From CAZUCD01 sp964618855 (GTDB lineage: Bacteria > Sumerlaeota > Sumerlaeia > SLMS01 > JANRJK01): DNA of 24,792 bases. Numbering within the stretch: position 1 is the first letter of the stretch; each line of letters opens with the position of its first letter. Location: NCBI GenBank assembly GCA_964618855.1, contig CAZUCD010000045.1, forward strand, positions 1 through 24,792. Direction: 5' to 3'. The notes beneath the pieces are model-generated. The model was not told where the DNA came from. It saw only the letters and a list, made by a program, of their open reading frames with translations, and did not search any database. Position numbers and translations under genes: made by a program. This document shows positions 14,835-22,323 of this stretch, piece after piece.

Positions 14835-15884
14835 TCACCACCTCAGGATGGTGGCCCCGTAGGTCAGGCCCGCGCCAAAGGCCACCATGGCGACGACGTC
14901 GCCGCGCTTCATGCGGCCCGTTTCCTTCGCCTCCGCCAGGGCGATGGGCACGCTCGCGGCCGAGGTGTTGCCCAGCCTGTCCACGTTGCACATCACGCGT
15001 TCCTTCGGGATCTTGTAGCGCTCCGCCGCGGCGTCGATGATCCGGATGTTGGCCTGGTGCGGAATCATGAGGTCGATGTCGTCTGGCTTGAGCCCCGCCT
15101 GGGCGAGCGCGCTGTCCACCGCCTCACCGAGGACCTTGACGGCAAACTTGAACACGGCGCGGCCCTCGACCTTGAACATCTCCTTCTCGACGACGTCCGT
15201 CACCTCGCNNNNNNNNNNCTTTTCGAGCACCTCATGGGTCGTGGGCATCGCGGCGCCGCCAGCGGGGATGACGATGAGCTGGCTCCCGGTGCCGTCCGCG
15301 CCCATCGAGTGCCCGAGGAAGCCCGAGGGTTCCGGGACGTCGCCGACCACGGCCGCGCCCGCGCCGTCGCCGAAGAGCACGCACACGCTGCGGTCCGTGT
15401 AGTCCATGAACCGCGAGCATGACTCCGCGCCGATGACGAGCGCATTGCGGTAGCCGGTCGTCTCGAGCATGGCGGCGGCGACCTGCGAGCCGGTGATGAA
15501 CCCCGTGCAGGCGGCCCCGATGTCGAACGACGCCACCGGGCGCTTGAACCCCATCTTGTTGTGGATGATGCACGAGGTCGGGGGGCAGATGTAGTCCCCG
15601 CTGAACGTGGCGCAGATGATGAGGTCGATGTCGTCGAGCGTCAGCCCCGCGTCCGCGACCGCGCGCAGGCCCGCGGCCGCGCCAAGGTCCGAGGTCGTCT
15701 GCCCCGCCTCGACGATGCGCCGCTCCCGGATCCCCGTGCGGTCCATGATCCACTCGTCGGAGGTTTCAACCATCGTCTCAAGGTCCTTGTTGGAGAGTAC
15801 CTTGGATGGGACGTGGTAGCCGAGGCCGCGAATGCCGATGTTGCGCTTGGACACTGTGGGATTGTCTCCGTGTGGTTGGTTCAC
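14835..15884 (-). CDS. fabH: beta-ketoacyl-ACP synthase III FabH (contains assembly gap)
   Basis: Condenses an acyl-CoA starter with malonyl-ACP to begin fatty acid synthesis. 349 codons including four unknown residues caused by 10 Ns. The catalytic triad is complete: C126 in AACTGF, H276 in PHQAN and N306 in GNTSAAS. RTGIRERR at 49-56 is the substrate-side signature. The frame is kept across the gap, although the true gap length is unknown. Between the gap and GRAVFKFAV is the stretch EVTDVVEKEMFKVE, which seems longer than usual for the family. The GTG at 15884 has no ribosome site. The GTG at 15854, with GGAG 11 bases upstream and product starting SKRNIGIRGLG, is the likelier true start. 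Confidence 0.93.
   Translation of the reverse strand: MNQPHGDNPTVSKRNIGIRGLGYHVPSKVLSNKDLETMVETSDEWIMDRTGIRERRIVEAGQTTSDLGAAAGLRAVADAGLTLDDIDLIICATFSGDYICPPTSCIIHNKMGFKRPVASFDIGAACTGFITGSQVAAAMLETTGYRNALVIGAESCSRFMDYTDRSVCVLFGDGAGAAVVGDVPEPSGFLGHSMGADGTGSQLIVIPAGGAAMPTTHEVLEKXXXXEVTDVVEKEMFKVEGRAVFKFAVKVLGEAVDSALAQAGLKPDDIDLMIPHQANIRIIDAAAERYKIPKERVMCNVDRLGNTSAASVPIALAEAKETGRMKRGDVVAMVAFGAGLTYGATILRW
15209..15218. other. run of 10 Ns (assembly gap)
   Basis: Ten unknown bases inside the fabH coding region. The reading frame continues on both sides as written, but the real distance and sequence are unknown. Confidence 0.99.
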
Positions 15885-15891
15885 GCCGGGG

Positions 15892-16926
15892 CTAGGCCGG
15901 TGTGCGTTCCTCGCCCTGCTTCGGTGCCTCGCCGCGCAGGGCCGCGGGACCGATGTCGTTGGAAACCTGGTCGAGCCACTCGCGGAGGCGCTCGGTCAGC
16001 CGGCACTCGACGGCCTCCCGGGCTACGCGGATGGCGTTCATGAAGGCCTTCGAGCCTGAGGAGCCGTGGGCGATGATCGCGATGCCGTTGACGCCGAGCA
16101 GGGGCGCGCCTCCAGCCTCGTCGTAGTCCGTCCGGCGCTTGATCGCGCGCACCGCGGGCATGATCAGCGCCCCGCCCAGCGTCGTCAGAATGCTCCGGCG
16201 GGCCTCCTTCTTCAGCGACTCCGTCACGAACTTCGCCGTGCCCTCCGCCGTCTTCAGCACGATGTTCCCCACGAACCCGTCGCACACGCAGACGTCGAAG
16301 TCGCCGGTGAAGATGTCGCGGCCCTCGGCGTTGCCGAGGAAGTTGAGCTTCGTGCGCCTCAGGATCGCGGAGGCCGCCAGCGAAAGCTCGTTCCCCTTGG
16401 TCTCCTCCTCGCCGATCGAGAGCATGCCGATGCGCGGGTTTTCGCAGTGCAGGATTTCCTTGGCGTAGCAGGCGCCCATCGCCGCGAAGGTCACGAGCTG
16501 GTGGGGCTTTGCATCCACGACCGCTCCCGAGTCGACGATGACCACGCGCCCGTGCGCCGAGGGCAAGAGCGTCGATATGGCGGGCTTCTTCACCCCTGGC
16601 AGCGTCCGCCAGGACAGTTGCGCGTGGGCCACGACGGCGCCCGTGTTGCCGGCGGAGACAACGGCGTCAGCCTCGCCCTTTTGTACGAGCGCGACGGCAA
16701 CCGCGAGCGAGCTCCTGCGCTTGCGCAGGGACTCGCTCGGGTTGTCGAGCATGGTGATGACGTCGGGGGCATCGATGATGCGCAGCCGCGGCTCGTCCGC
16801 CTTGAGGGCGGCGAGCAGGCGGCGCAGGTGGCGCTCGCGCCCCACCATGAGCACCTCGATGTTGAACCGCCTCACAGCCTGCAGGGCACCCTCGACCGCG
16901 GGGCGCGGTCCAAGGTCCCCACCCAT
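15892..16926 (-). CDS. plsX: phosphate acyltransferase PlsX
   Basis: Converts acyl-ACP and phosphate to acyl-phosphate, the donor for glycerol-phosphate acylation in phospholipid synthesis; peripheral membrane enzyme. Visible signatures are MGGDLGP, VSAGNTGAVV, IGEEETKGNEL and VCDGFVGNIVLKT. The coordinates use the first ATG (16926), but that start removes the conserved first beta strand. The in-frame codons just upstream read IRIALDA, matching the usual family start MxIALDAMGGD, and no ATG, GTG or TTG occurs before the in-frame TGA. A GAGGAG lies 9 bases before an AUC at 16956-16954, so that AUC, or the AUU at 16947-16945, is the probable start. It follows rpmF and precedes fabH in the classical operon order. 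Confidence 0.94.
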   Translation of the reverse strand: MGGDLGPRPAVEGALQAVRRFNIEVLMVGRERHLRRLLAALKADEPRLRIIDAPDVITMLDNPSESLRKRRSSLAVAVALVQKGEADAVVSAGNTGAVVAHAQLSWRTLPGVKKPAISTLLPSAHGRVVIVDSGAVVDAKPHQLVTFAAMGACYAKEILHCENPRIGMLSIGEEETKGNELSLAASAILRRTKLNFLGNAEGRDIFTGDFDVCVCDGFVGNIVLKTAEGTAKFVTESLKKEARRSILTTLGGALIMPAVRAIKRRTDYDEAGGAPLLGVNGIAIIAHGSSGSKAFMNAIRVAREAVECRLTERLREWLDQVSNDIGPAALRGEAPKQGEERTPA

Positions 16927-16953
16927 CGCATCAAGGGCGATTCGAATCGGCGG

Positions 16954-16971
16954 GATGGCGGCGGACTCCTC
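16954..16971 (-). promoter_or_regulatory. ribosome binding site before probable AUC start of plsX
   Basis: On the minus strand GAGGAG occupies 16971-16966, followed by nine bases and then ATC at 16956-16954 in frame with plsX. The spacing is ideal for initiation at the AUC and too far (39 bases) for the first ATG at 16926. It supports a non-canonical start or a sequencing error that removed a normal one. Confidence 0.5.
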
Positions 16972-17030
16972 GTGGCTTGGAAACGACCCGCGCGGCGCCG
17001 GGGGGAATCACCGGCGCCCGAAGGGCGGGA

Positions 17031-17213
17031 TCAGGCCTTCACCGCGGACTTGTAGGTCCGGTTCTGGTAGGTGCCGCAGAAGGTGCACACGCGGTGCGGA
17101 AGCTTTGGCGAACCGCACTTCGGGCACTCAACGGACTGCTTTGCGTGAAGCTTCTTGTGCGCACGGTCCTTCCCCTGGCGGGAGCGGCAGTGGCGTCGTC
17201 TCGGAACTGGCAT
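17031..17213 (-). CDS. rpmF: 50S ribosomal protein L32
   Basis: Large-subunit ribosomal protein L32, 60 residues. The basic N-terminus MPVPRRRHCRSRQGKDRAH is typical. The zinc-binding form is shown by C30, C33, C43 and C46 (CPKCG and CTFCG). GGAGGAG lies about 10-12 bases upstream of ATG 17213. It is the first gene of the leftward operon rpmF-plsX-fabH-fabD, an order conserved in many bacteria that ties ribosome output to membrane lipid synthesis. Confidence 0.96.
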   Translation of the reverse strand: MPVPRRRHCRSRQGKDRAHKKLHAKQSVECPKCGSPKLPHRVCTFCGTYQNRTYKSAVKA

Positions 17214-17445
17214 GGCTGGTTTACTCCTCCAAAGTGAGCCGTAGAGGAAGGCGCACCCCCTCCCCCGGGGTCAAGGAAAGTTGGATCATTCCGGCGGACG
17301 AGAGTCTGTCCCCGGCGTCCCCCACTTCGTGCCTGGTGCGTTCCAGCAGCCTCCACAAATTCCAGAACGACACCTGTCGTTTTTCTCTTGAGTTGGCACG
17401 ACATGTGTAATACTACGGGCGTAGTTCAACGCGAAAGGAGCAAGC
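17214..17445. promoter_or_regulatory. divergent promoter region between rpmF and blaI-type gene
   Basis: 232 bases that must hold the promoters of both the leftward lipid operon and the rightward BlaI/M56 operon. On the plus strand TAATAC at 17408-17413 is a fair -10; upstream TTGAGT (17388) and TTGGCA (17393) are both poorly spaced -35 candidates. On the minus strand TTGACC (17274-17269) could be a -35 for rpmF, but no matching -10 is obvious. A single half-site CGTAG, like the BlaI operator arm, lies at 17240-17244 near the rpmF ribosome site. Confidence 0.5.
17412..17425 (+). promoter_or_regulatory. inverted-repeat operator, probably for the BlaI-type repressor
   Basis: ACTACG-GG-CGTAGT is a perfect inverted repeat with 6-base arms. 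It overlaps the putative -10 and lies 20 bases before the GTG start of the BlaI-type gene. BlaI/MecI/CopY repressors bind dyads of the TAC...GTA kind in their own promoters, so this is the expected autoregulatory site. Direct binding is inferred. Confidence 0.6.
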
Positions 17446-17856
17446 GTGAATCCCGAAAACACCAGCGATCCCCAGCAATTCAGCGGCCTTCAAGTCGCCC
17501 TGCTGCGCGCCCTCTGGCAATTGGGGGAGGGCACTGTGTCACAGGTTCAGGCCATTCTGGCGGGCGATCAGCGCGATCTGGCGCCGACAACGGTGGCGAC
17601 GCTCCTGACGCGACTCGAAAAGCGCGGCGTCGTCGCGCACCGCAGCGAGGGGCGCCAGTTCATCTACAGGGCGCTCGTGGACGAGGAGTTCGTCCGAACC
17701 ACACAGGTCGACGACCTCACCGACCGCGTCTTCGACGGAAGCGTCTCGGAACTGGTCAATCACCTGCTATCCGGCGACAATGTGAAGGCGGGCGACCTCG
17801 AGCGCGTCAGACAACTCATCGAGGCGCGCCAGAGCGCCCTCCGGAAGGGGACCTGA
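17446..17856 (+). CDS. BlaI/MecI-family transcriptional repressor
   Basis: 136-residue winged-helix repressor. Residues 13-80 form the wHTH: LQVALLRALWQLGEGTVSQV, then APTTVATLLTRLEKRGVVAHR as recognition helix and wing. Residues 85-136 are the helical dimerisation part that is cut by an M56 peptidase in classical systems. The start is GTG 17446, with AAAGGAG 5 bases upstream. The M56 gene begins 3 bases after its stop, the standard repressor-protease pairing, and the inverted repeat at 17412-17425 is a likely operator for autoregulation. No beta-lactamase lies nearby, so the trigger and regulon are probably unrelated to beta-lactams. Confidence 0.92.
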   Translation: MNPENTSDPQQFSGLQVALLRALWQLGEGTVSQVQAILAGDQRDLAPTTVATLLTRLEKRGVVAHRSEGRQFIYRALVDEEFVRTTQVDDLTDRVFDGSVSELVNHLLSGDNVKAGDLERVRQLIEARQSALRKGT

Positions 17857-17859
17857 CCC

Positions 17860-20535
17860 ATGGCATTCGAAACCGTCCTGCAATCCATCATTTCCTCCGG
17901 CCCGGCCGTCGCCACGTTACTGGGCAACTATGCGGTGCACAGCACGGCGCTTCTGGGCGTGGCGTGGGCGTGCACGGGGCGGCGGAGCCCCCTCCCCGTG
18001 GGCGTTCGCGAGTCGGTCTGGCGCGGGGCGCTCGTCCTGGGCGTCGCGACGGCGGCCGCGGCCACGGCGTTCCCGGGGCTGGGCGTCCTGCCGCAGGCAC
18101 TCGCCAAGCGCCTCCCCGACCTGCACAAGCCAAGCGCCATGCATGTCAACACGCAGCCATTGACGACTGGCGGATCCGGACTGCTCGTCGACCGCCTTGC
18201 GAGGGCGACGCCGGCCCTCATGGGTGGAGGTGGTCTTGCAGCCATCCCCAGCGTGGCGAACTATGATCGCATCGCGCCTGCCCCCAGGCCGGAACCCATC
18301 ATTGGCCCCGTGGAATTCCGCACGGCGGAGCCGCGGACTGTGACGACTCAGCCCCCTGTCATGCATTCCAGCATGACGACCGTTTCGGCACCTGTGCCTT
18401 GGGGGATGTGGATATCGGCAGGTTGGCTGGCGCTCGCGGCGGCGGGACTCGCCCGACTCGCTTGGCTGAGGCTGCGGCTCTCGGAGACCCTCGGTCCGCG
18501 CGAGCCGGTTGGTTCAACGCGCATATCATGTCAATTTGACAGTCTTGCGGACGAAATGGGACTGACGGGGCAGGTCCGGCTGACGCAGAGCCGACGCCTC
18601 TCTACTCCCATCGCCCTCCCGACCGGTGAGGTCTGCATCCCCACGGGGATCCTCGAGGCGCTCCCACCGGAGCAGGCGCGCTGTATTCTGGCGCACGAAC
18701 TCGCCCACGTGGCACGCCGGGATCCGGCGTGGCTTTTGGGCATGAAGGCAATCGAGGCGGCTTTCTGGTTTCAACCGCTGAACCGTGTCGCGCGACGCAA
18801 GCTGCAGGAATTGGCAGAGTATGCGTGCGACGATGCGGCAGCAACTTCGACCACAGGAGGAGACCTGGCCATGGCAAACAGTCTTGCAACAGCAGCCCGG
18901 TGGCTCGGGGGAGAGACCCCCATGCTGGCCGCCGCGATGGCTGCCGGACCTTCGACGCTCGTCCGCAGGGTCGAGCGTCTACTCGGTGATGCCGAGCCCA
19001 AGCACTTGACGGGACGGGCGAGGCTTCTGCTCGCAGTTCCGTTGCTGGCGGCGCTCGGCGTCGTGACGCTCTCGCCGTCGGCGTTGGCTGACGAGGGGAC
19101 GCGGGTCGCACCCGCCGCACCACCGGCCGCGCCCGGAGTCCCCACGACACCGGATCCGGCCGACGCCCCCGCCCCGGCCGCCGTCAAGCACGTCATCGTG
19201 GGGGCGTCCGCCACGGGCGAGGCCCCGACCGCCTATGTGCTGAATGGGGGATCGGCCGCTCCGCTCGCTTTGACGCCCCTGCCTGACAAGGATGGCTACT
19301 TTGCAACCTTGCCGGGGGGCAACACGGTGGCCGTGGCGACGTGGGCCGGGGACGACGGCAGGTACGTCTTCACGCCGGGCGGGAAGCGCAACGTCATCGG
19401 CGTCGGCATCTCCCCCGTGCAGGGCGCCCTGGCGGCACAACTCGGCATCGAATCCGGCAAGGCGACCGTCATCGACGAGGTCTACGACGACTCGGAGGCG
19501 GCGAAGGCCGGCCTGAAGCAGTTCGACATCATCACTTCGGTGGAGGGCGCTGACGCGTCCCCCGAGGCGATTCGCAAGGCCATCGCGGAGAAGAAGCCCG
19601 GCGAGTCGATCTCGCTCGGCATCCGCCGCGGTTCGCAAACGCTGACGATCCCGGTCAACGTCCGCGAGGTGGAGGGGGGCCTGTTTGGGGGATCGGCGGT
19701 GGCACCGCGCGCCTTCGCGTTCACTCCCGGCCCGGGAACGCCGGGATTCTTCGGCGGCGAGGGGCTCTCCGAGGAGATCATCGAGGAGATCCGCAAGTCG
19801 ATGGGGCCGGGGTTCGATCCGAAACTGGAGGAGGACCTGAAGAGCGCGCTGGGGGATGACTTCGAGAAGAGGATCGACGAGGCCGTGAAGCGGGCCATCG
19901 AATCGTCCCGGGCGGCCGGAAACAGTGCATTCCACGCTTTCGGATCATCGCAGGAGGCTCGGGCCGACGCGCAGAGGCGGGCCGAGGAGGCGCTCGCCCG
20001 GGCGCATCGCGCGTTCCCGACGGAGCCGCCGAACTTCCCCGGGGAGGCGCGCGAGGAGATGGCGCGCGCACTCGCCAACCTCGCCCGCGACCAGGCGCGC
20101 CTTCAGGAGGAACTCGCGCGGCTGCACGACGCGCGGTTCGCCGAGGGTTCCATGCTCGCGGGGACGACGGCGGGCGCGGCGTCCAAGCTCCGCAGCGGCT
20201 ACGTGGACATCATCGCCAAGGACCTCGTGAAGAAGCTGTCGGGGAAGGGCTACACTGGGGACCTCGCCGCTCTCGAGGAATCCCTGAAGGCAAGCGCACG
20301 CGCTGCACTGGCGGCCACGAACGAAGTCACCGAGTCGATCAGTTGCAACAACGACAAGTGCAAGGGCACGCTCTCGGTTGAGTCGAAGTCCTACGCCGAG
20401 GGGCTGATCGCGGAGATTCTCGAGCACCATGCCGAGGTCGCCGAGTCGGTCAAGGGCGGCGAGGATGTCCTGCGCGCGGCCGTCAAGTCGGTGTGCGGCG
20501 ACAACGAGTCCTACAAGCTGACCTGGGACAATTGA
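17860..20535 (+). CDS. M56 (BlaR1-type) metallopeptidase fused to PDZ and helical domains
   Basis: 891-residue membrane protein, probable signal-transducing protease for the adjacent repressor. Membrane helices lie at about 20-38, 54-75, 182-203 and 386-409. The zinc site is HELAH (H279, E280, H283), with E320 in ELAEYACDD as likely third ligand. After the last helix and a proline/alanine linker (412-441), the extracytoplasmic part has a small beta domain (443-505), a PDZ domain (about 510-602), a helical, likely coiled-coil region (635-760) and a C-terminal domain with C829, C834 and C879. Classical BlaR1/MecR1 carry a penicillin-binding sensor here; none is present, so a peptide or misfolded-protein signal read by the PDZ is plausible. 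Start ATG 17860 follows blaI by 3 bases. The gene ends before a strong terminator. Confidence 0.9.
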   Translation: MAFETVLQSIISSGPAVATLLGNYAVHSTALLGVAWACTGRRSPLPVGVRESVWRGALVLGVATAAAATAFPGLGVLPQALAKRLPDLHKPSAMHVNTQPLTTGGSGLLVDRLARATPALMGGGGLAAIPSVANYDRIAPAPRPEPIIGPVEFRTAEPRTVTTQPPVMHSSMTTVSAPVPWGMWISAGWLALAAAGLARLAWLRLRLSETLGPREPVGSTRISCQFDSLADEMGLTGQVRLTQSRRLSTPIALPTGEVCIPTGILEALPPEQARCILAHELAHVARRDPAWLLGMKAIEAAFWFQPLNRVARRKLQELAEYACDDAAATSTTGGDLAMANSLATAARWLGGETPMLAAAMAAGPSTLVRRVERLLGDAEPKHLTGRARLLLAVPLLAALGVVTLSPSALADEGTRVAPAAPPAAPGVPTTPDPADAPAPAAVKHVIVGASATGEAPTAYVLNGGSAAPLALTPLPDKDGYFATLPGGNTVAVATWAGDDGRYVFTPGGKRNVIGVGISPVQGALAAQLGIESGKATVIDEVYDDSEAAKAGLKQFDIITSVEGADASPEAIRKAIAEKKPGESISLGIRRGSQTLTIPVNVREVEGGLFGGSAVAPRAFAFTPGPGTPGFFGGEGLSEEIIEEIRKSMGPGFDPKLEEDLKSALGDDFEKRIDEAVKRAIESSRAAGNSAFHAFGSSQEARADAQRRAEEALARAHRAFPTEPPNFPGEAREEMARALANLARDQARLQEELARLHDARFAEGSMLAGTTAGAASKLRSGYVDIIAKDLVKKLSGKGYTGDLAALEESLKASARAALAATNEVTESISCNNDKCKGTLSVESKSYAEGLIAEILEHHAEVAESVKGGEDVLRAAVKSVCGDNESYKLTWDN

Positions 20536-20563
20536 CGCGGGGCGGATGCATGCGGGGTGAGCC

Positions 20564-20600
20564 GGGGCCGGGGGTGACTTCCCCCGGCCCCAACTGTTTT
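20564..20600 (+). terminator. intrinsic terminator after the BlaI/M56 operon
   Basis: A perfect 11-base-pair GC stem: GGGGCCGGGGG at 20564-20574 and CCCCCGGCCCC at 20581-20591, with a six-base loop TGACTT. AACTGTTTT follows, a modest U-tract. It lies 29 bases after the M56 stop and separates that operon from the dehydrogenase gene. Confidence 0.85.
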
Positions 20601-20688
20601 GCGAGGGTTGCCCGGGGCGCAGTGGGCACCAAAGGGGCTTTTCCCGGCGCCGGCCGCGCGCCAAGGTTTGCGTGATCGGAGGCGGAAC

Positions 20689-21465
20689 ATGGGGCGGCTG
20701 ACGGGCAGGGTCGTGTTCATCACGGGAGCGAGCAGTGGGATCGGCGCGGCGTGCGCGCGCGCCTTCGCCGCTGAGGGCGCCCGGCTGGTGCTTTCGGCGC
20801 GGCGGCAGGACCGGCTGGACGCGCTCGCCTCGCAGTTGCAGCAGGCGTTCGGCACGGACTGTCACGTGCTGCCCCTCGACGTGCGCGACCGTGAGGCCGT
20901 CTCGGAGGCGGTCGCGGCGCTCCCGGCGGCGTGGGGCGAGATCGACATCCTCATCAACAACGCGGGACTTTCGCGCGGGCTGGACAAGGCGCACGAGGCA
21001 TCCCTCGACGACTGGGAGGAGATGATCCACACTAACGTGCTCGGCCTGATGTACGTCACGCGGGCCATCGTGCCGGGGATGGTGGCGCGCGGTCGCGGGC
21101 ACATCATCAACATGAGTTCGGTCGCGGGCGTGTCGGTCTATCCGAGGGGTAACGGCTACTGCGCCTCAAAGTTCGCGGTCAGCTCCTTCAGCGAGAGCCT
21201 CGCCGTGGACCTGGTGGACACGCCGATCCGGGTCACGGACCTCTGTCCGGGGCTGGTCGCGGGAACGGAGTTCAGCCTGGTGCGCTTTGGCGGCGACGAG
21301 GAGAAGGCGCGCAAACCGTACGAGGGCATCGAGCCGCTCCAGCCCGTGGACGTGGCCGAATGCGCCGTCTTTGCGGCGACGCGCCCAGCGCATGTGCAGA
21401 TCACACGGCTCACGCTGACGGCGACGAACCAGGCGACGGGCTGGCTGATCCACAGGAGATCGTGA
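20689..21465 (+). CDS. short-chain dehydrogenase/reductase (YdfG-like)
   Basis: NAD(P)-dependent oxidoreductase of the classical SDR family, 258 residues, cytoplasmic. TGASSGIG at 12-19 binds the cofactor, with R38/R39 after strand 2 suggesting NADP. DV at 64-65 and NNAG at 90-93 are conserved. The catalytic tetrad is N116, S144, Y157 and K161 (YCASK). Overall it resembles YdfG-type 3-hydroxy acid dehydrogenases, but the substrate is not determinable. ATG 20689 has GGAGG about 7 bases upstream. Its TGA overlaps the ATG of the next gene by one base. Confidence 0.93.
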   Translation: MGRLTGRVVFITGASSGIGAACARAFAAEGARLVLSARRQDRLDALASQLQQAFGTDCHVLPLDVRDREAVSEAVAALPAAWGEIDILINNAGLSRGLDKAHEASLDDWEEMIHTNVLGLMYVTRAIVPGMVARGRGHIINMSSVAGVSVYPRGNGYCASKFAVSSFSESLAVDLVDTPIRVTDLCPGLVAGTEFSLVRFGGDEEKARKPYEGIEPLQPVDVAECAVFAATRPAHVQITRLTLTATNQATGWLIHRRS

Positions 21466-22181
21466 TGCGCGGCGCCCGTCTCCTCCTCCTGCCCCTGGCG
21501 TGCGCGGCCGCGTGGGCCGTGGCCGCACCGCTGGAGCGTGGGCGGACGTATGCTCTGCCACGCACGGTGCAAGTGTTTCCGGCCCACCCGCTGGACGTCC
21601 AGGCGGCCCCTGCGGCGGAGCGCGCGCGGCTCTCGATGCCGGTTGGCGTCGCGTCCGATTTCGCGGCACGCGTCGCCGAGGTCCGCACCGACCGCGCGGG
21701 AAGTTGGTACCGCATCGAGCCGGTCACGAGCGGAACGCTGGAGTTCGTCGATGCCGGGGGCCGCGCATGGGTCTCCGGGGAGCAGGTGGACGGGCTCGAC
21801 CTCAAGCCGGCGCCAATCGTGGAGCCCGCGCGCAAGTCGGCGCCCAGGGCGACGGCATCGCCGACACCCGTGGCGCCCGACGCATCCAGGGCAGCCGCGC
21901 CGAGGGCACGGGCGGGGGTCTCCGGCATGGCGGGCCGGTACGGGGGGGCCGCGGCCCCGCGCGCCACACCGCCCACGCCCCAACTCCCCGTGCCCCCGGG
22001 CGGTGGAGGCGCGGTCGTCCGCGAGATGGTCTACATCTGCACCAACGGCAGGCTCTATCACCGAACCGTGGATTGCCCGGCCATCCGCACCGTCGAGCAC
22101 TGCAACGGCTCGGTGGAGTCGGTCCCGCTCGACAAGGCGCAGGCGAAGGGGAAGTCCTCCTGCAGGGCGTGCCACCGCTGA
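21465..22181 (+). CDS. secreted protein with C-terminal cysteine/histidine-rich domain
   Basis: 238 residues, function unknown. The signal peptide (1-20) ends AVA-APL. Residues 22-115 are a beta-rich domain, and 116-183 a proline/alanine-rich linker. The C-terminal 50 residues contain YICTNGRLYHRTVDCPAI and, at the end, GKSSCRACHR, with C192, H199, C204, C213, C233, C236 and H237. The pattern YHxxxC...A...G...CxxC matches a small probable metal-binding domain found at the C-terminus of some secreted nucleases and other exported proteins. No nuclease domain is present here. ATG 21465 overlaps the dehydrogenase stop (TGATG), with AGGAG 6 bases upstream, so the two are co-translated. Confidence 0.8.
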   Translation: MRGARLLLLPLACAAAWAVAAPLERGRTYALPRTVQVFPAHPLDVQAAPAAERARLSMPVGVASDFAARVAEVRTDRAGSWYRIEPVTSGTLEFVDAGGRAWVSGEQVDGLDLKPAPIVEPARKSAPRATASPTPVAPDASRAAAPRARAGVSGMAGRYGGAAAPRATPPTPQLPVPPGGGGAVVREMVYICTNGRLYHRTVDCPAIRTVEHCNGSVESVPLDKAQAKGKSSCRACHR

Positions 22182-22254
22182 GCCTTCACGGCGGGGCCAC
22201 GCCGGCGCGGATGGGCCCGCCCCCCTCTTGCCTCGCGGGCGGTGATGCGTGCAA

Positions 22255-22270
22255 GTTCCGGTATCGGAAC
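22255..22270. promoter_or_regulatory. short inverted repeat upstream of M1 peptidase gene
   Basis: GTTCCG-GTAT-CGGAAC is a perfect dyad with 6-base arms and a 4-base centre. It lies 53 bases before the probable GTG start of the aminopeptidase, in the 142-base gap after the secreted protein. It could be an operator or a hairpin in the leader; no U-tract follows. Confidence 0.35.
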
Positions 22271-22323
22271 ACCGCAGCGATCCCCCGCCGCGCGACCGCA
22301 TCCCCGCCGGAGTCCGCACCAAA

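Noticed and set aside
17446..20535. Beta-lactam resistance locus
   Set aside because: BlaI/M56 resemble blaI/blaR1, but there is no beta-lactamase, no penicillin-binding sensor and no PBP2a nearby.
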